Source: Microbulbifer elongatus
GTDB lineage: Bacteria; Pseudomonadota; Gammaproteobacteria; Pseudomonadales; Cellvibrionaceae
DNA length: 64,000 bases
Assembly (NCBI RefSeq): GCF_020524885.1
Contig: NZ_JAIVKJ010000003.1
Coordinates: forward strand, 417,501 to 481,500
Reading direction: 5' to 3'
Part shown: positions 27,771 to 37,978 of the stretch, piece by piece
Numbering within the stretch: position 1 is the stretch's first letter
Layout of the letters: each line of letters starts with the position of its first letter
Position numbers and translations under genes: made by a program
The notes under the pieces: model-generated
Database searches by the model: none
The model's input: only the letters and a program-made list of their open reading frames with translations
Told to the model about the DNA's origin: nothing

Positions 27771-28724
27771 TCAGGGAGCGAATTCTACAGCTTCTTCCTG
27801 TTCGTCGCTCGCTTCAGTCGCTTCAACAGTACGCACCTCGATCAGTACGCCCAGCTTGGGGTGGTCAATATAGTGCAATTCGCCACTGCGGAGACGGCGT
27901 TCTTCATTGAGTACGGCTACGCGCGCGGCAATTTTCTGGGCCGGTTCTTTTGTTGCTGCCTCTCCGAGTGCTCCTTCACCGTGGAATACCGCGGAATCAG
28001 CTGCTGTGCTGTAACCGCTGGTCGCACTGTAACCGGAGTTGGACCCTTGTGCTGCGGGCGCACCGAGGCCCATGGGTTCATCACCGGTCAGGGATGAATC
28101 GTTGGATGTAACAGCAGCCCGGGGGCGGGTAGGCACCGCAATACCCTGGGGAACGGTAGCTTCCCTGTTATTGAGGTCAGAGTTATTGAGGCCGGTGTTG
28201 TTGAAAGCTGGTGTGCCGAGTGTCTCGGGCAGCCACTCGCTCAGCCACAGGTCGGTGCTCAGGTGCAGGTAGCGGGATACGCTCAGGGTAACGCTGCCTT
28301 CGAGCTGGTGGTGGTTCCCATCCATAGCGCCGCCGGTAACCAGTATTGCCGGGGCATTACGTTCGGTCTGCAGCACCTGCCGCCAGGTTTTGTGGAACAA
28401 CACCTGGTACCCGGATGAGCGCTTCAGCGCGGCCACCTTGTTGTCGAGCTGGTTTGGCGCCGGCTGCAGGGCAGGGGTCATCGGGTCGGACTTGGACGGG
28501 GTGTCAAAGTCTACCCAGTGGCTGTCGTAGGCCAGGCGGGGGGCGGCCGGCCATGTTTCACGGGACTGGCTCATGCCGCTCTCACGGCTGAATACGACCA
28601 TTTCAATTTCAAACTGGGTGCCTGCGTAACTGGCTGCCTCGGCGCCAGCCGCGCAGAGCGCGAGCAGGGCTGCACCGATGAGCTGTTTCAGGCGAGCAGT
28701 GACCTGCTTGTTGATCGGGGTCAT
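27771..28724 (-). CDS. csiV: CsiV-family periplasmic protein
   Basis: 317 residues with a signal peptide (LKQLIGAALLALCAAGAEAAS) and the CsiV-type N-terminal domain (FEIEMVVFSRESG...ETWPAAP), a domain that recurs in the second half with LSVSRYLHLSTDLWL and LRSGELHYIDHPKLGVLIEV. The middle is serine/asparagine-rich and looks disordered. In Vibrio, CsiV binds peptidoglycan and partners LpoA. It sits just downstream of mfd, as in Pseudomonas. Confidence 0.82.
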   Translation of the reverse strand: MTPINKQVTARLKQLIGAALLALCAAGAEAASYAGTQFEIEMVVFSRESGMSQSRETWPAAPRLAYDSHWVDFDTPSKSDPMTPALQPAPNQLDNKVAALKRSSGYQVLFHKTWRQVLQTERNAPAILVTGGAMDGNHHQLEGSVTLSVSRYLHLSTDLWLSEWLPETLGTPAFNNTGLNNSDLNNREATVPQGIAVPTRPRAAVTSNDSSLTGDEPMGLGAPAAQGSNSGYSATSGYSTAADSAVFHGEGALGEAATKEPAQKIAARVAVLNEERRLRSGELHYIDHPKLGVLIEVRTVEATEASDEQEEAVEFAP

Positions 28725-28851
28725 TCTGATACCGCTTATTCTCTATGCCTATGTGAATATCTGGCCCAACTGTGTGGCGTTCGGCCCATCTTAGCACTGA
28801 TTCAGCGCCGGATGTGTGGACTGTTCCGCGACCCGTGAGCACATCCGGACG

Positions 28852-31800
28852 TCATTGGGACAGTTGCTGCAAAACCTCGCTTACCTGCTGTAATCGATGT
28901 TCCGGGCCACTTTCATCGAGGGTGAAATTCAGCTGGTTGGCGCCCTGAAGCCGGTAGGTGGTCGGGCGTGTCTGCACCAGTTTTACCAGGGTTAACGGGT
29001 CCACTTTGGCATTATCGGCGAACTCGATGCGCCCACCGGTGGCTGAGGCCTCCAGCTTGCGAATGCCCATCTGGTTTGCATTGAGCTTGATTTCGGTGAT
29101 GCGGAACAGGTGCTTTACCGGCTCGGGCAACAGCCCGAAGCGGTCAATCATCTCTACTTGCAGCTCCTTGAGAGCGGTTTTGTCTTCCGCATTGGCAATG
29201 CGCTTGTACATGATCAGGCGGCTGTGCACGTCCGGCAGGTAGTCTTCGGGGATCAGTGCAGGCACCCGCAGGTTTACATCCACTGCCGGTGAATCCAGAG
29301 GCTCATCGATGTTCGGGGTGCGCCCCTCGCGGATGGCTTTGACGGCGTGGTCCAACATCTCCATATAGAGGTTGAAGCCCACGCTCTGAATCTGGCCGCT
29401 TTGTTCTTCGCCCAGCAGCTCGCCGGCGCCGCGGATTTCCAGGTCGTGGGTCGCCAGGGTAAAGCCCGCGCCCAGATCCTGGGCTTCGCTGATAGCCTCG
29501 AGACGCTTTACCGCATCGGCGGTCATGGCACGCTTGTTTGGCGTGAGCAGGTAAGCGTAGGCCTGGTGGTGGGAGCGGCCTACGCGACCACGCAGCTGGT
29601 GTAACTGGGCTAGGCCAAACTTGTCAGCGCGCTCGATCAGAATGGTGTTTGCAGTGGGTATGTCGATACCGGTTTCGATGATGGTGGTACATACCAGAAC
29701 GTTGAAGCGCTTGTGGTAGAAGTCGCTCATCACCTGTTCCAGTTCGCGCTCGCGCATCTGGCCGTGGCCAATGCCGATGCGCGCCTCTGGAACCAGTTCC
29801 TGGATTTCCCGCGCGATGCGCTCGATGCTTTTCACCTCGTTGTGCAGGAAGTACACCTGACCGCCACGCAGGATTTCCCGCAGGATTGCTTCCTTGATCA
29901 GGGCGTCGTCCCGCTCGCGCACAAAGGTCTTCACCGACAGTCGTCGTGCCGGCGGCGTGGCGATGACGGAGAGATCGCGAATGCCGGCCATGGCCATGTT
30001 CAGGGTGCGGGGGATCGGCGTGGCCGTGAGGTTGAGAATGTCCACTTCCGAGCGGAGGCTCTTGAGCTTCTCTTTCTGGCGCACGCCAAAGCGATGTTCC
30101 TCATCGATGATCAGCAGGCCGAGATTTTTGAATTTGAGATCGCTTTGCAGCAACTTGTGCGTGCCGACAAGAATGTCGACCTTGCCTTCCGTCACCCGTT
30201 CCTTAATAGCCTCCACTTCTTTATTACTGCGGAAGCGGGAAATCACCTCGATGCTAATTGGCCAGTCGGCGAAGCGGTCTTGCAGGGACTGGAAGTGCTG
30301 CTGGGCGAGCAGGATAGTCGGTACCAGCATGGCTACCTGCTTGCCGCCGTGAGCGGCGACAAAGGCAGCGCGCATGGCCACTTCTGTTTTACCGAAGCCC
30401 ACGTCGCCACATACCAGGCGATCCATGGGTTTATCCGAGAGCATGTCGCCCACCACGGACTCGATGGCGAGCTGCTGATCCGGGGTTTCCTCAAAGGGAA
30501 AACCGGCGGTGAATTCGCGGTAAGCTATACCTGGGTCGCCGAAGGCGTGGCCGACGCGTGCTTCGCGGCGGGCGTAGATGTCCAATAGCTCAGCGGCGGC
30601 ATCGCGGACTTTTTCCGCGGCTTTGCGCTTGGCTTTCTGCCAGGTTTCGCTGCCCAGCTTGTGCAGTGGTGCGAGCTCTTCGTCGGCACCGGAGTAGCGG
30701 CTGATCAGATGCAGGCTGGCAACGGGGACATATAGCTTTGCGCCGTCACCGTATTCGAGGGTTAGGAACTCGGCCTGCTGCCCGTCGATATCCAGGCTCT
30801 GCAGGCCTTTATAGCGGCCGACACCGTGATCGATATGCACCACCGGCGCACCGATACGCAGCTCTGCCAGGTTTTTGACGGCGTTGTCGGCATCTTCCTT
30901 GGCCTTCCTGCGACGCCGCTGTTGCAGCACCCGGTCACCGAACAGCTGTGGTTCCGCGATCAGGTTCAGCCGCGGCTCCTGTAACAGCAGCCCGGTATCA
31001 ATCGGGGCTACGGTGATGCCGTATTGCTCTTTGCTGGCAACGAAGGTCTGCCAGCTGTCGAAAGTCTTGGGTGAAAGGCGAATGCCACCGAGCAGCTCTA
31101 AAAGGGCCTCGCGGCGTCCACCGCTCTCCGCGCAGAAGAGCACCCGGCCTTCATATTCCATCAGGTAGGCTTCGAGTGCTTTCAGCGGTTGCTCGGACTT
31201 GCCGTCGACCGGCAGGCTGGGGGGCGCGGCGCAGGCAAAGTTATAGTTGCCTGCCGCTTCGGGAAGTGTTTCCGCGGAGAAGAAGGCGCGGGGCAGAGAT
31301 TTCAGTGCGCCGAAGAATTCATCGATATCCAGCAGTACGTGGCGCGGCTCCAGAATAGGGCGGGTGAGGTCGCCGCGGCGGCTCTGGTAGCGGTTGTCGG
31401 TCTCGCGCCAGAAGGACTCCACCGGCTGTTGCAGGTTGCCCTGTACAAATACCTGGCTGCCAGCGGGCAGGTAATCAAACAGGCTCGCGCACTTTTCGAA
31501 AAACAGCGGCAGGTAATATTCGATACCCGCGGGGGCAATGCCTGCGCTGATGTCCTGGTAGATGGAAACCGGGCCCGGGTCCACGTCGAACTGCTCGTGC
31601 CAGCGTTCAAGGAATTTTGCCAGCCCGGGCTTGTGCATCGGGAATTCCCGTGCGGGCAGCAGGTGTACCTGTTCGACCTTGTCTACGGTGCGCTGGTCTT
31701 CTGGGTCGAACGTGCGTAGTGATTCAATCTCGTCATCGAACAGGTCGATACGGTAGGGCAGGTTGCTGCCCATGGGGAAAATATCCATCAGCGACCCGCG

Positions 31801-32349
31801 TACTGCGAATTCGCCATGTTCGTAGACGGTGTCGACACAGTGGTAACCCGCCTGCTCCAGTAGCCGCCGCTGGTTGTCCAGATCGAACTTCTGGCCTTCG
31901 CTGAGGATCAGCGCATTGCCGGCGACATAGTCCTTTGGGGCCAGCCGGTGCAGCAGGGTGCTTACCGGTGCAATGACAATACCGCGGTCCATCTGCGGCA
32001 ACCGGTAGAGGGTGGCCAGTCGGTCCGAGATGATGTCCTGGTGTGGTGAGAAGGTGTCATAGGGCAGGATTTCCCAGTCCGGAAACTGGAAAATTTCCAG
32101 TTCGCCCGCCTGCCTGCCTACGCCATCGTCTTGCTCGCCATCTCGGATGGGTTTGTTAAAAAATTTCAGCTGCAGCTCAAGCTGGTGCGCTTCCTGGCTG
32201 TTGCGCGCGATGAGCAGCGTTGGTGCGCTGGTGCTTTTGGCTGCGTTCAGGATTGCCAGCGCGGCGCTGGCGCCGTGCAGCTGGCCCCAGAACTGGCGGT
32301 CCGTGGGTGTGCGAAAAGCGGGTGGGGACAAGGGGGGGGAATGACTCAT
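28852..32349 (-). CDS. mfd: Transcription-repair coupling factor
   Basis: Removes RNA polymerase stalled at lesions and recruits UvrA. 1,165 residues, the normal length. The UvrB-like N-terminal module is followed by the RNA-polymerase interaction domain (PVVHIDHGVGRYKGLQ), then the RecG-like translocase with VCGDVGFGKTEVAMRAAF (Walker A), IIDEEHRFGVRQKE (Walker B) and a complete TRG region (QLRGRVGRS), and the C-terminal D7 domain. AAGGAA lies 2 nt before the ATG. It diverges from gap. Confidence 0.97.
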   Translation of the reverse strand: MSHSPPLSPPAFRTPTDRQFWGQLHGASAALAILNAAKSTSAPTLLIARNSQEAHQLELQLKFFNKPIRDGEQDDGVGRQAGELEIFQFPDWEILPYDTFSPHQDIISDRLATLYRLPQMDRGIVIAPVSTLLHRLAPKDYVAGNALILSEGQKFDLDNQRRLLEQAGYHCVDTVYEHGEFAVRGSLMDIFPMGSNLPYRIDLFDDEIESLRTFDPEDQRTVDKVEQVHLLPAREFPMHKPGLAKFLERWHEQFDVDPGPVSIYQDISAGIAPAGIEYYLPLFFEKCASLFDYLPAGSQVFVQGNLQQPVESFWRETDNRYQSRRGDLTRPILEPRHVLLDIDEFFGALKSLPRAFFSAETLPEAAGNYNFACAAPPSLPVDGKSEQPLKALEAYLMEYEGRVLFCAESGGRREALLELLGGIRLSPKTFDSWQTFVASKEQYGITVAPIDTGLLLQEPRLNLIAEPQLFGDRVLQQRRRRKAKEDADNAVKNLAELRIGAPVVHIDHGVGRYKGLQSLDIDGQQAEFLTLEYGDGAKLYVPVASLHLISRYSGADEELAPLHKLGSETWQKAKRKAAEKVRDAAAELLDIYARREARVGHAFGDPGIAYREFTAGFPFEETPDQQLAIESVVGDMLSDKPMDRLVCGDVGFGKTEVAMRAAFVAAHGGKQVAMLVPTILLAQQHFQSLQDRFADWPISIEVISRFRSNKEVEAIKERVTEGKVDILVGTHKLLQSDLKFKNLGLLIIDEEHRFGVRQKEKLKSLRSEVDILNLTATPIPRTLNMAMAGIRDLSVIATPPARRLSVKTFVRERDDALIKEAILREILRGGQVYFLHNEVKSIERIAREIQELVPEARIGIGHGQMRERELEQVMSDFYHKRFNVLVCTTIIETGIDIPTANTILIERADKFGLAQLHQLRGRVGRSHHQAYAYLLTPNKRAMTADAVKRLEAISEAQDLGAGFTLATHDLEIRGAGELLGEEQSGQIQSVGFNLYMEMLDHAVKAIREGRTPNIDEPLDSPAVDVNLRVPALIPEDYLPDVHSRLIMYKRIANAEDKTALKELQVEMIDRFGLLPEPVKHLFRITEIKLNANQMGIRKLEASATGGRIEFADNAKVDPLTLVKLVQTRPTTYRLQGANQLNFTLDESGPEHRLQQVSEVLQQLSQ

Positions 32350-32680
32350 GTTTCCTTATAATTCCGTGCTTTCTGACCGCTGGCGGCCCGGGGGGCAGCT
32401 ATTGTAACGGCGAAACGTGACCGGTGCAGGTTTGGGGTCTGTGCGGGGCTGAATCTGACGATCAGGTCGTGTTGGCCAGTGTCGTTTTTCGGACGATGTT
32501 TGTATTGGAGAAATGTAGTTTAACTACAGTTTTCAGGCCATTTTTTACGCGGTTGCGCGGCCTCAGGGGAATACACATAATTCGCCCGCCTTCCGGCCAG
32601 AGGCTGTTTTTTTGAGCCATTCTTAACATCTGGACCGATAAGGCACGACCCTAATTTACCCTTTGCAGAGGTGTCTGACT
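32350..32680. other. Divergent control region mfd / gap
   Basis: 331 bases between the mfd and gap starts. It carries the HexR-like palindrome at 32514-32528. The rest is moderately AT-rich, with no coding sequence and no perfect sigma-70 promoter visible. Confidence 0.5.
32514..32528. promoter_or_regulatory. HexR-like operator upstream of gap
   Basis: Perfect 7-bp inverted repeat TGTAGTT-T-AACTACA, 152 nt before the gap start. It fits the pattern TGTARTTwwAYTACA that I recall for the gammaproteobacterial HexR regulator of central carbon genes, whose regulons often include a glyceraldehyde-3-phosphate dehydrogenase. Pattern match only. Confidence 0.55.
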
Positions 32681-34138
32681 GTGACTCAGAAGCGACCGAA
32701 GCCCGCTGACTTTTTCAAGGACTGGAAGGCGCGTGAAGCGCTGGCGGAATCCATGATTCCGATGATTGGCAAGCTCAACCGGGAAAGCAATGTCGGCATT
32801 TATATGTACGGCCAAAACCTGGTTAACCGCTCCGTTCTCAGCATCATGAAAGCCCACCGCTTTGTGCGCCAGGTGGAAGAGAACGAGCTGTCCGAGTTTG
32901 AAACCTATCCAGTTCTCGAGGCTATCTGCAAGCTGGACCTGGGTCCGGTGCACATCGACCTGGGCACCTTGACCAACAAATACATGCGCGACGAGCGCGG
33001 CCTCTCCATCGAGGAGTTCGTTCGCGAAGAGCTGTCTGACGCCGGCGGCGCGGGCACTCCGCTGCCCCAGCCCCAGGATGTAGTGATCTACGGTTTCGGT
33101 CGTATCGGACGCCTGGTAGCCCGCCTGCTGATCGAAAAAGCTGGTAGTGGTGACGTGCTGCGCCTGCGCGCCATCGTGCTGCGCAAGGGCAAAGCGGACA
33201 ATGATCTGGTCAAGCGCGCCTCGCTGCTGCGCCGCGACTCTGTCCACGGCGCCTTCAACGGCACCATTCGTGTGGACGAAGAGACCAGCACCCTTATCTG
33301 CAACGGTAACGAAGTGAAGGTGATCTACGCCAACTCCCCGCAGGAAGTGGATTACACCCAGCACGGCATCAACAACGCCCTGATCGTCGACAGCACCGGC
33401 GTTTGGCGCGATGAAGAGGGTCTGTCTCAGCACCTGGAGAGCAAAGGTGCCGCCAAGGTGCTGCTGACCGCGCCGGGCAAGGGCGACCTGAAGAACATTG
33501 TTTACGGTATCAATAACGGTGACATCACGCCGGAAGACAAGATCCTGTCTGCCGCGTCCTGTACCACCAACGCCATTGTGCCGGTACTGAAAGCGATGAT
33601 GGACAAGTACGGTGTGCAGCACGGCCACGTGGAGACCGTACACGCCTATACCAATGACCAGAACCTGATCGATAACTACCACAAGGGTGAGCGTCGCGGT
33701 CGCTCTGCCGCCCTGAACATGGTGTTGACCGAGACCGGTGCTGCCAAGGCTGTTTCCAAGGCTCTGCCGGAGCTGAAGGGTAAGCTCACCGGTAACGCGA
33801 TCCGTGTTCCGACCCCGAACGTATCCATGGCCATCCTGAACCTGCGCCTGGGTCAGGAGACCAACAAGGAAGAGTTGAACGAGTACATGCGCGATGTGGC
33901 GCTGCACTCGCCGCTGCGCCAGCAGATCGACTTTACCAATTCACCGGAAGTGGTCTCCAGCGACTTCGTTGGCTCCCGCCGCGCCTGCGTATTTGACTCC
34001 ATAGCCACCATCGTTGATGGCGACAATGCGGTCCTTTACTGCTGGTACGACAACGAGTTCGGCTATAGCTGTCAGGTAGTTCGCTGCCTCGAAGACATGG
34101 CTGGCGTGCGTTACGAGCTGTTCCCGAAGAAGGACTGA
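32681..34138 (+). CDS. gap: Glyceraldehyde-3-phosphate dehydrogenase, long N-extended form
   Basis: Phosphorylating GAPDH of 485 residues, against about 335 for the usual enzyme: an N-terminal extension of roughly 125 residues precedes the Rossmann fold (VIYGFGRIGRLVARLL near 135). The catalytic cysteine is Cys294 in SAASCTTNAIVPV, and WYDNEFGYSCQVVR closes the protein. I chose GTG 32681, with AGAGG upstream and an MTQK opening like the P. aeruginosa PA3001 protein as I recall it. A HexR-like site lies upstream. The extension has no domain I can name. Confidence 0.93.
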   Translation: MTQKRPKPADFFKDWKAREALAESMIPMIGKLNRESNVGIYMYGQNLVNRSVLSIMKAHRFVRQVEENELSEFETYPVLEAICKLDLGPVHIDLGTLTNKYMRDERGLSIEEFVREELSDAGGAGTPLPQPQDVVIYGFGRIGRLVARLLIEKAGSGDVLRLRAIVLRKGKADNDLVKRASLLRRDSVHGAFNGTIRVDEETSTLICNGNEVKVIYANSPQEVDYTQHGINNALIVDSTGVWRDEEGLSQHLESKGAAKVLLTAPGKGDLKNIVYGINNGDITPEDKILSAASCTTNAIVPVLKAMMDKYGVQHGHVETVHAYTNDQNLIDNYHKGERRGRSAALNMVLTETGAAKAVSKALPELKGKLTGNAIRVPTPNVSMAILNLRLGQETNKEELNEYMRDVALHSPLRQQIDFTNSPEVVSSDFVGSRRACVFDSIATIVDGDNAVLYCWYDNEFGYSCQVVRCLEDMAGVRYELFPKKD

Positions 34139-34645
34139 TTCGAGCGCTCGAGTGGGGGAGGGGTGCAGTCCTCTCCCTCGCTGGTTCCGTGGCGCCACCG
34201 ATTGGTCAGGCAGATCAATCCGGCGCCAAGTCGCCTCCCCCTTGCGCAGATCATTGCCGGGGTGGCGCCTCCAACTAAAGTCGTTGTTTTTTCAGCAAAA
34301 ATTTCCTCATCTTGGGCCGATTTGGCTCTATCTGCTCTGGTAAACCCCATCTCCCATCTTTATAATGCGCGCGATTTTGCGGGGCTGCCGTGTGCCGGGA
34401 TATTTTTACGTAGAGACTGCAGATTGCCGAGGCAATTGCGGGTATCTGCCCCCCGGCCGCTGAGCGATATCTTCTACCTCCGTGGTGCCATCCTGTAGTG
34501 TCTACGACGTGTAGGCGTACTTTCAGGCTGAACCGGCTCGCCACGGCCTAAGCCCCCGCCATGGGTTCCTCTATTTTTAGCGTTTTTAAACCTAGAAACT
34601 TTTTAACCTACTAAATCTATCAACTTAGAACTTAGGCATAGGCGT
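34139..34645. other. Long region before nqrA, probable structured leader
   Basis: 507 bases. A GC-rich stem with two G-U pairs (near 34153-34178) follows gap without a U tract. A TATAAT at 34361 begins a stretch with several hairpins, including ATTGCC-GA-GGCAAT at 34423-34436 and a longer pairing of 34393-34402 with about 34442-34457. The last 80 bases are AT-rich. No open frame looks coding. Confidence 0.5.
34338..34366 (+). promoter_or_regulatory. Candidate nqr operon promoter
   Basis: A perfect TATAAT at 34361-34366 with a weak -35 (TGGTAA at 34338-34343, 17-nt spacer), 280 nt upstream of nqrA. If used, it would give a 5' UTR of about 270 nt. Confidence 0.42.
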
Positions 34646-35986
34646 ATGAGAAAGATCCGTCGGGGATTGGATTTACCCATATCCGGCGCGCCCGAGCAGG
34701 TCATCTATGATGGCCCTGCTGCCAAGACTGTTGCGGTGATTGGTCCCGATTACAACGGGATGAAGCCCACCATGGCGGTTGCGGAAGGGGATAGCGTCAA
34801 ACTCGGACAGCTGCTGTTCAGCGATAAAAAAACAGAAGGGGTTCGCTACACCGCTCCGGCCGCTGGCCGTGTGGTAGCCATCAACCGTGGTGCCCGCCGG
34901 GTACTGCAGTCGGTGGTTATCGAGGTGGAAGGCGATGAAGCGGAGCAGTTTGCCAGCTACAGCGCTGACAAGCTCGCAGATCTGACCGATGAGCAGGTTC
35001 GTGTGAACCTGGTGGAGTCTGGTCTGTGGACTGCTCTGCGTACCCGTCCGTTCAGCAAGGTTCCGGCGCTCGACGCCCAGCCGTCTGCTCTCTTCATCAA
35101 TGCCATGGACACCAATCCGCTGGCCGCTGACCCGGTTGTGGTCATCGCCGAGCAGCGCGATGCGTTCGCCCAGGGCGTTGAAATCCTCTCCAAGCTCGCC
35201 GAAAAGACCTTCGTGTGCACCGCGCCCGACGCGGACATCCCGGTCCCGGGTGTTGCTACCGTGCAGCGCGAAGCGTTTGCCGGCCCGCACCCGGCTGGTC
35301 TCTCCGGTACCCATATCCATTTCCTGCACCCGGTTAAAGCGGGCCGTCAGGTTTGGACCATCGGTTACCAGGACGTGATTGCTGTCGGCAAGCTGTTTGA
35401 AACCGGCAAGCTGTTCACTGACCGTGTGGTTGCCCTGGGTGGCCCGCAGGTGACCAAGCCGCGTCTGCTCCGCACCCGTCTCGGTGCCGACCTGACAGCG
35501 CTGACTGCTGGCGAAATCACCGGTGACGACAATCGAGTGGTTTCCGGCTCCGTATTTGGCGGTCGCACTGCCAGCGGTCCGCTGGCGTACCTCGGTCGTT
35601 ACCACAACCAGGTGACTGTGCTGCAGGAAGGCCGTGAGCGCCCGATGCTGCATTACTTCACCCCGGGTACAAATCGTTTCTCGGCGATGCCGATCTACCT
35701 GTCCCGCCTGCTCAAGAGCAAGCTGTTCAGCTTCACCACCAGCACCAATGGCTCCGAGCGTGCCATGGTCCCGGTCGGTGCCTACGAGCGCGTGATGCCG
35801 TTAAACATCCTGCCGACTCAGCTCCTGCGCGCGTTGATCGTGGGTGACACGCAGGTTGCCCAGCAGCTGGGTGCCCTCGAGCTGGACGAAGAGGATCTCG
35901 CCCTGTGTACCTTCGTGTGCCCTGGCAAGTATGAATATGGCCCCATTTTGCGGGACAACCTGACCCGTATTGAGAAGGAGGGTTAA
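34646..35986 (+). CDS. nqrA: Na+-translocating NADH:quinone oxidoreductase subunit A
   Basis: Cytoplasmic, ubiquinone-binding subunit of the six-subunit Na+ pump that couples NADH oxidation to sodium export. 446 residues, the usual length, opening with [15 protein letters not shown] (family KGLDLPI-x-G-xP) and carrying a barrel-sandwich region ([29 protein letters not shown]). First gene of the nqrABCDEF-apbE-nqrM cluster; nqrB follows after 3 nt. Confidence 0.97.
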   Translation: MRKIRRGLDLPISGAPEQVIYDGPAAKTVAVIGPDYNGMKPTMAVAEGDSVKLGQLLFSDKKTEGVRYTAPAAGRVVAINRGARRVLQSVVIEVEGDEAEQFASYSADKLADLTDEQVRVNLVESGLWTALRTRPFSKVPALDAQPSALFINAMDTNPLAADPVVVIAEQRDAFAQGVEILSKLAEKTFVCTAPDADIPVPGVATVQREAFAGPHPAGLSGTHIHFLHPVKAGRQVWTIGYQDVIAVGKLFETGKLFTDRVVALGGPQVTKPRLLRTRLGADLTALTAGEITGDDNRVVSGSVFGGRTASGPLAYLGRYHNQVTVLQEGRERPMLHYFTPGTNRFSAMPIYLSRLLKSKLFSFTTSTNGSERAMVPVGAYERVMPLNILPTQLLRALIVGDTQVAQQLGALELDEEDLALCTFVCPGKYEYGPILRDNLTRIEKEG

Positions 35987-35989
35987 GGG

Positions 35990-37201
35990 ATGTTGCGTAA
36001 ATTCTTAGACTCCATCGAGCCGCACTTTCACAAGGGCGGCAAATATGAAAAGTTCTACGCGCTGTACGAGGCCTTGGATACTGGCCTGTTCCAGCCTGCA
36101 GATCGCACCAAAACCACCGCGCACGTGCGCGACGGTATCGATCTGAAGCGCATCATGATCACCGTTTGGGCCTGTGCCATGCTGGCAGCCTTCTTCGGCA
36201 TGTGGAACATTGGTTACCAGTCCAACTCGATCATTGCCAATATGGGCACCACCGAGTTTGAAGGCTGGCGCCACGCGATCATCGGCGCGCTGACCAGCTA
36301 CAACGCGGCGAGCATCTGGGACAACTTCGTCTACGGGGCGATGTACTTCCTGCCGATTTACCTGTGCACCTTTATTGTGGGCGGTATCTGGGAAGTGCTG
36401 TTTGCCGCGGTGCGTGGTCACGAGGTGAACGAAGGCTTCTTCGTAACCTCCATCCTGTTTGCCCTGAGCTGTCCGCCAGACCTGCCGCTGTGGATGGTGG
36501 GTATGGGCATCAGCTTCGGTGTGGTGATTGGTAAGGAAGTCTTCGGTGGTACCGGTAAAAACTTCCTCAACCCCGCACTGACCGGCCGTGCCTTCCTGTA
36601 CTTTGCTTATCCGGCTTCCATGTCCGGTGATGCGGTGTGGACCGCGGTCGATGGCTACACCGGTGCCACCGCACTGTCCGTGCTGGCCAGCGAAGGTGTT
36701 CAGAATGGCGTGATCAACGCCGCCTCCGGCTCGCTGACCTGGTGGGACGCGTTCTTCGGCAATATGCATGGCTCCATCGGTGAAACTTCCACCTTTGTGA
36801 TCCTGATTGCCGGTGTCATCCTGATGGGCATGAAGATCGCCAGCTGGCGCATCGTTGCCGGCACCATGCTGGGCATGATGGCGACCTCGCTGATGTTCAA
36901 TATGGTCGGCTCCGAGACCAATGCCTTCTTCAATGTGCCTTGGTACTGGCACCTGGTGGTTGGCGGTTTCGCTTTCGGTCTGATCTTCATGACTACCGAT
37001 CCGGTATCCGCTGCTATGACCAACACCGGTCGCTGGTGGTACGGCATCCTTATCGGGGTGATGACCGTTCTTATCCGTGTCGTGAACCCGGCCTTCCCGG
37101 AAGGCATCATGCTGGCGATCCTGTTCGCTAACCTGTTCGCGCCGCTGTTTGACCACTTTGTGGTGCAGTCTCATATCAAACGGAGGTTGGCACGTGGCTA
37201 A
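35990..37201 (+). CDS. nqrB: Na+-NQR subunit B
   Basis: Integral membrane subunit that forms the main Na+ channel, binds riboflavin and carries covalent FMN. 403 residues and about ten helices. The flavinylation site is Thr227 in YTGATALS, matching the S/T-G-A-T consensus used by ApbE. AAGGAGG lies within the end of nqrA. Its stop overlaps the nqrC start by 8 nt, so translation is probably coupled. Confidence 0.97.
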   Translation: MLRKFLDSIEPHFHKGGKYEKFYALYEALDTGLFQPADRTKTTAHVRDGIDLKRIMITVWACAMLAAFFGMWNIGYQSNSIIANMGTTEFEGWRHAIIGALTSYNAASIWDNFVYGAMYFLPIYLCTFIVGGIWEVLFAAVRGHEVNEGFFVTSILFALSCPPDLPLWMVGMGISFGVVIGKEVFGGTGKNFLNPALTGRAFLYFAYPASMSGDAVWTAVDGYTGATALSVLASEGVQNGVINAASGSLTWWDAFFGNMHGSIGETSTFVILIAGVILMGMKIASWRIVAGTMLGMMATSLMFNMVGSETNAFFNVPWYWHLVVGGFAFGLIFMTTDPVSAAMTNTGRWWYGILIGVMTVLIRVVNPAFPEGIMLAILFANLFAPLFDHFVVQSHIKRRLARG

Positions 37202-37976
37202 TAAAGATTCCGTAAAAGGTACGCTGATTGTTGCGCTAGTGCTGTGTATCGTCTGCTCCGTGGTGGTCTCCACCGCAGCGGTCATGCTGAAGCCCACGCA
37301 GGAATCGAATGCCGAGCTGGACATGAAGAAAAACGTCCTGCTGGCGGGTGGTCTGATCGCTCCTGATCAGACCAACCGCAAGGCGATCGAAGAAGCGTTT
37401 GGTAACGTCACCATCAAGTACGTTGACCTGAGCACCGGCAAGTTCACCGATGAGGCGCCTGCTGGCGGCACCGGTCGCGCCGCGGCCAAGATCGCAAGTG
37501 CCAGTGAAAAACTGCCTGCGGATCAGGACACCGCCAAGATCATCCGCCGTGAGAACACCAAAGAGGTGTACTTGGTGGAAGAGAATGGTGAGATGCAGCG
37601 CATCATCCTGCCAGTTCGCGGCTACGGTCTGTGGGGCCAGCTGTATGGCTTCCTCGCTCTGGAAAAGGACCTCAACACCGTTGCGGGTCTGGGATTCTAC
37701 GAGCACAAGGAAACCCCCGGACTGGGTGGCGAAGTCGACAACCCGCGCTGGAAAGCGCAGTGGGAAGGCAAGGAAGTGTACGGTGCTGATGGCGACGTAG
37801 AACTTTCTGTGATCAAGGGCAGTGTTGACGCCAATACACCGAATGCTGAGCACAAGGTAGACGGCCTGTCCGGTGCCACTCTGACCAGCAAGGGCGTCGA
37901 CAACCTGATTAACTTCTGGCTGGGCAGCCAGGGTTACGGTCCCTTCCTGAAAAACCTGAAAGCAGGGGAGGCGTGA
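37194..37976 (+). CDS. nqrC: Na+-NQR subunit C
   Basis: Subunit with one N-terminal membrane helix ([24 protein letters not shown]) and a large periplasmic FMN domain. 260 residues. The covalent FMN site is Thr229 in [11 protein letters not shown]. The start is GTG at 37194, with GGAGG upstream; a longer frame inside nqrB is rejected. FMN is attached by ApbE encoded downstream. Confidence 0.96.
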   Translation: MANKDSVKGTLIVALVLCIVCSVVVSTAAVMLKPTQESNAELDMKKNVLLAGGLIAPDQTNRKAIEEAFGNVTIKYVDLSTGKFTDEAPAGGTGRAAAKIASASEKLPADQDTAKIIRRENTKEVYLVEENGEMQRIILPVRGYGLWGQLYGFLALEKDLNTVAGLGFYEHKETPGLGGEVDNPRWKAQWEGKEVYGADGDVELSVIKGSVDANTPNAEHKVDGLSGATLTSKGVDNLINFWLGSQGYGPFLKNLKAGEA

Positions 37977-37978
37977 GC

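Noticed and set aside
32651-33907. 418-codon minus-strand frame opposite gap
   Set aside because: Shadow of gap; no ribosome site or recognisable domain.
36005-37324. 439-codon minus-strand frame opposite nqrB, and others opposite nqrA and nqrF
   Set aside because: Shadows of strongly expressed, codon-biased genes; His- and Gln-rich with no membrane or catalytic pattern.
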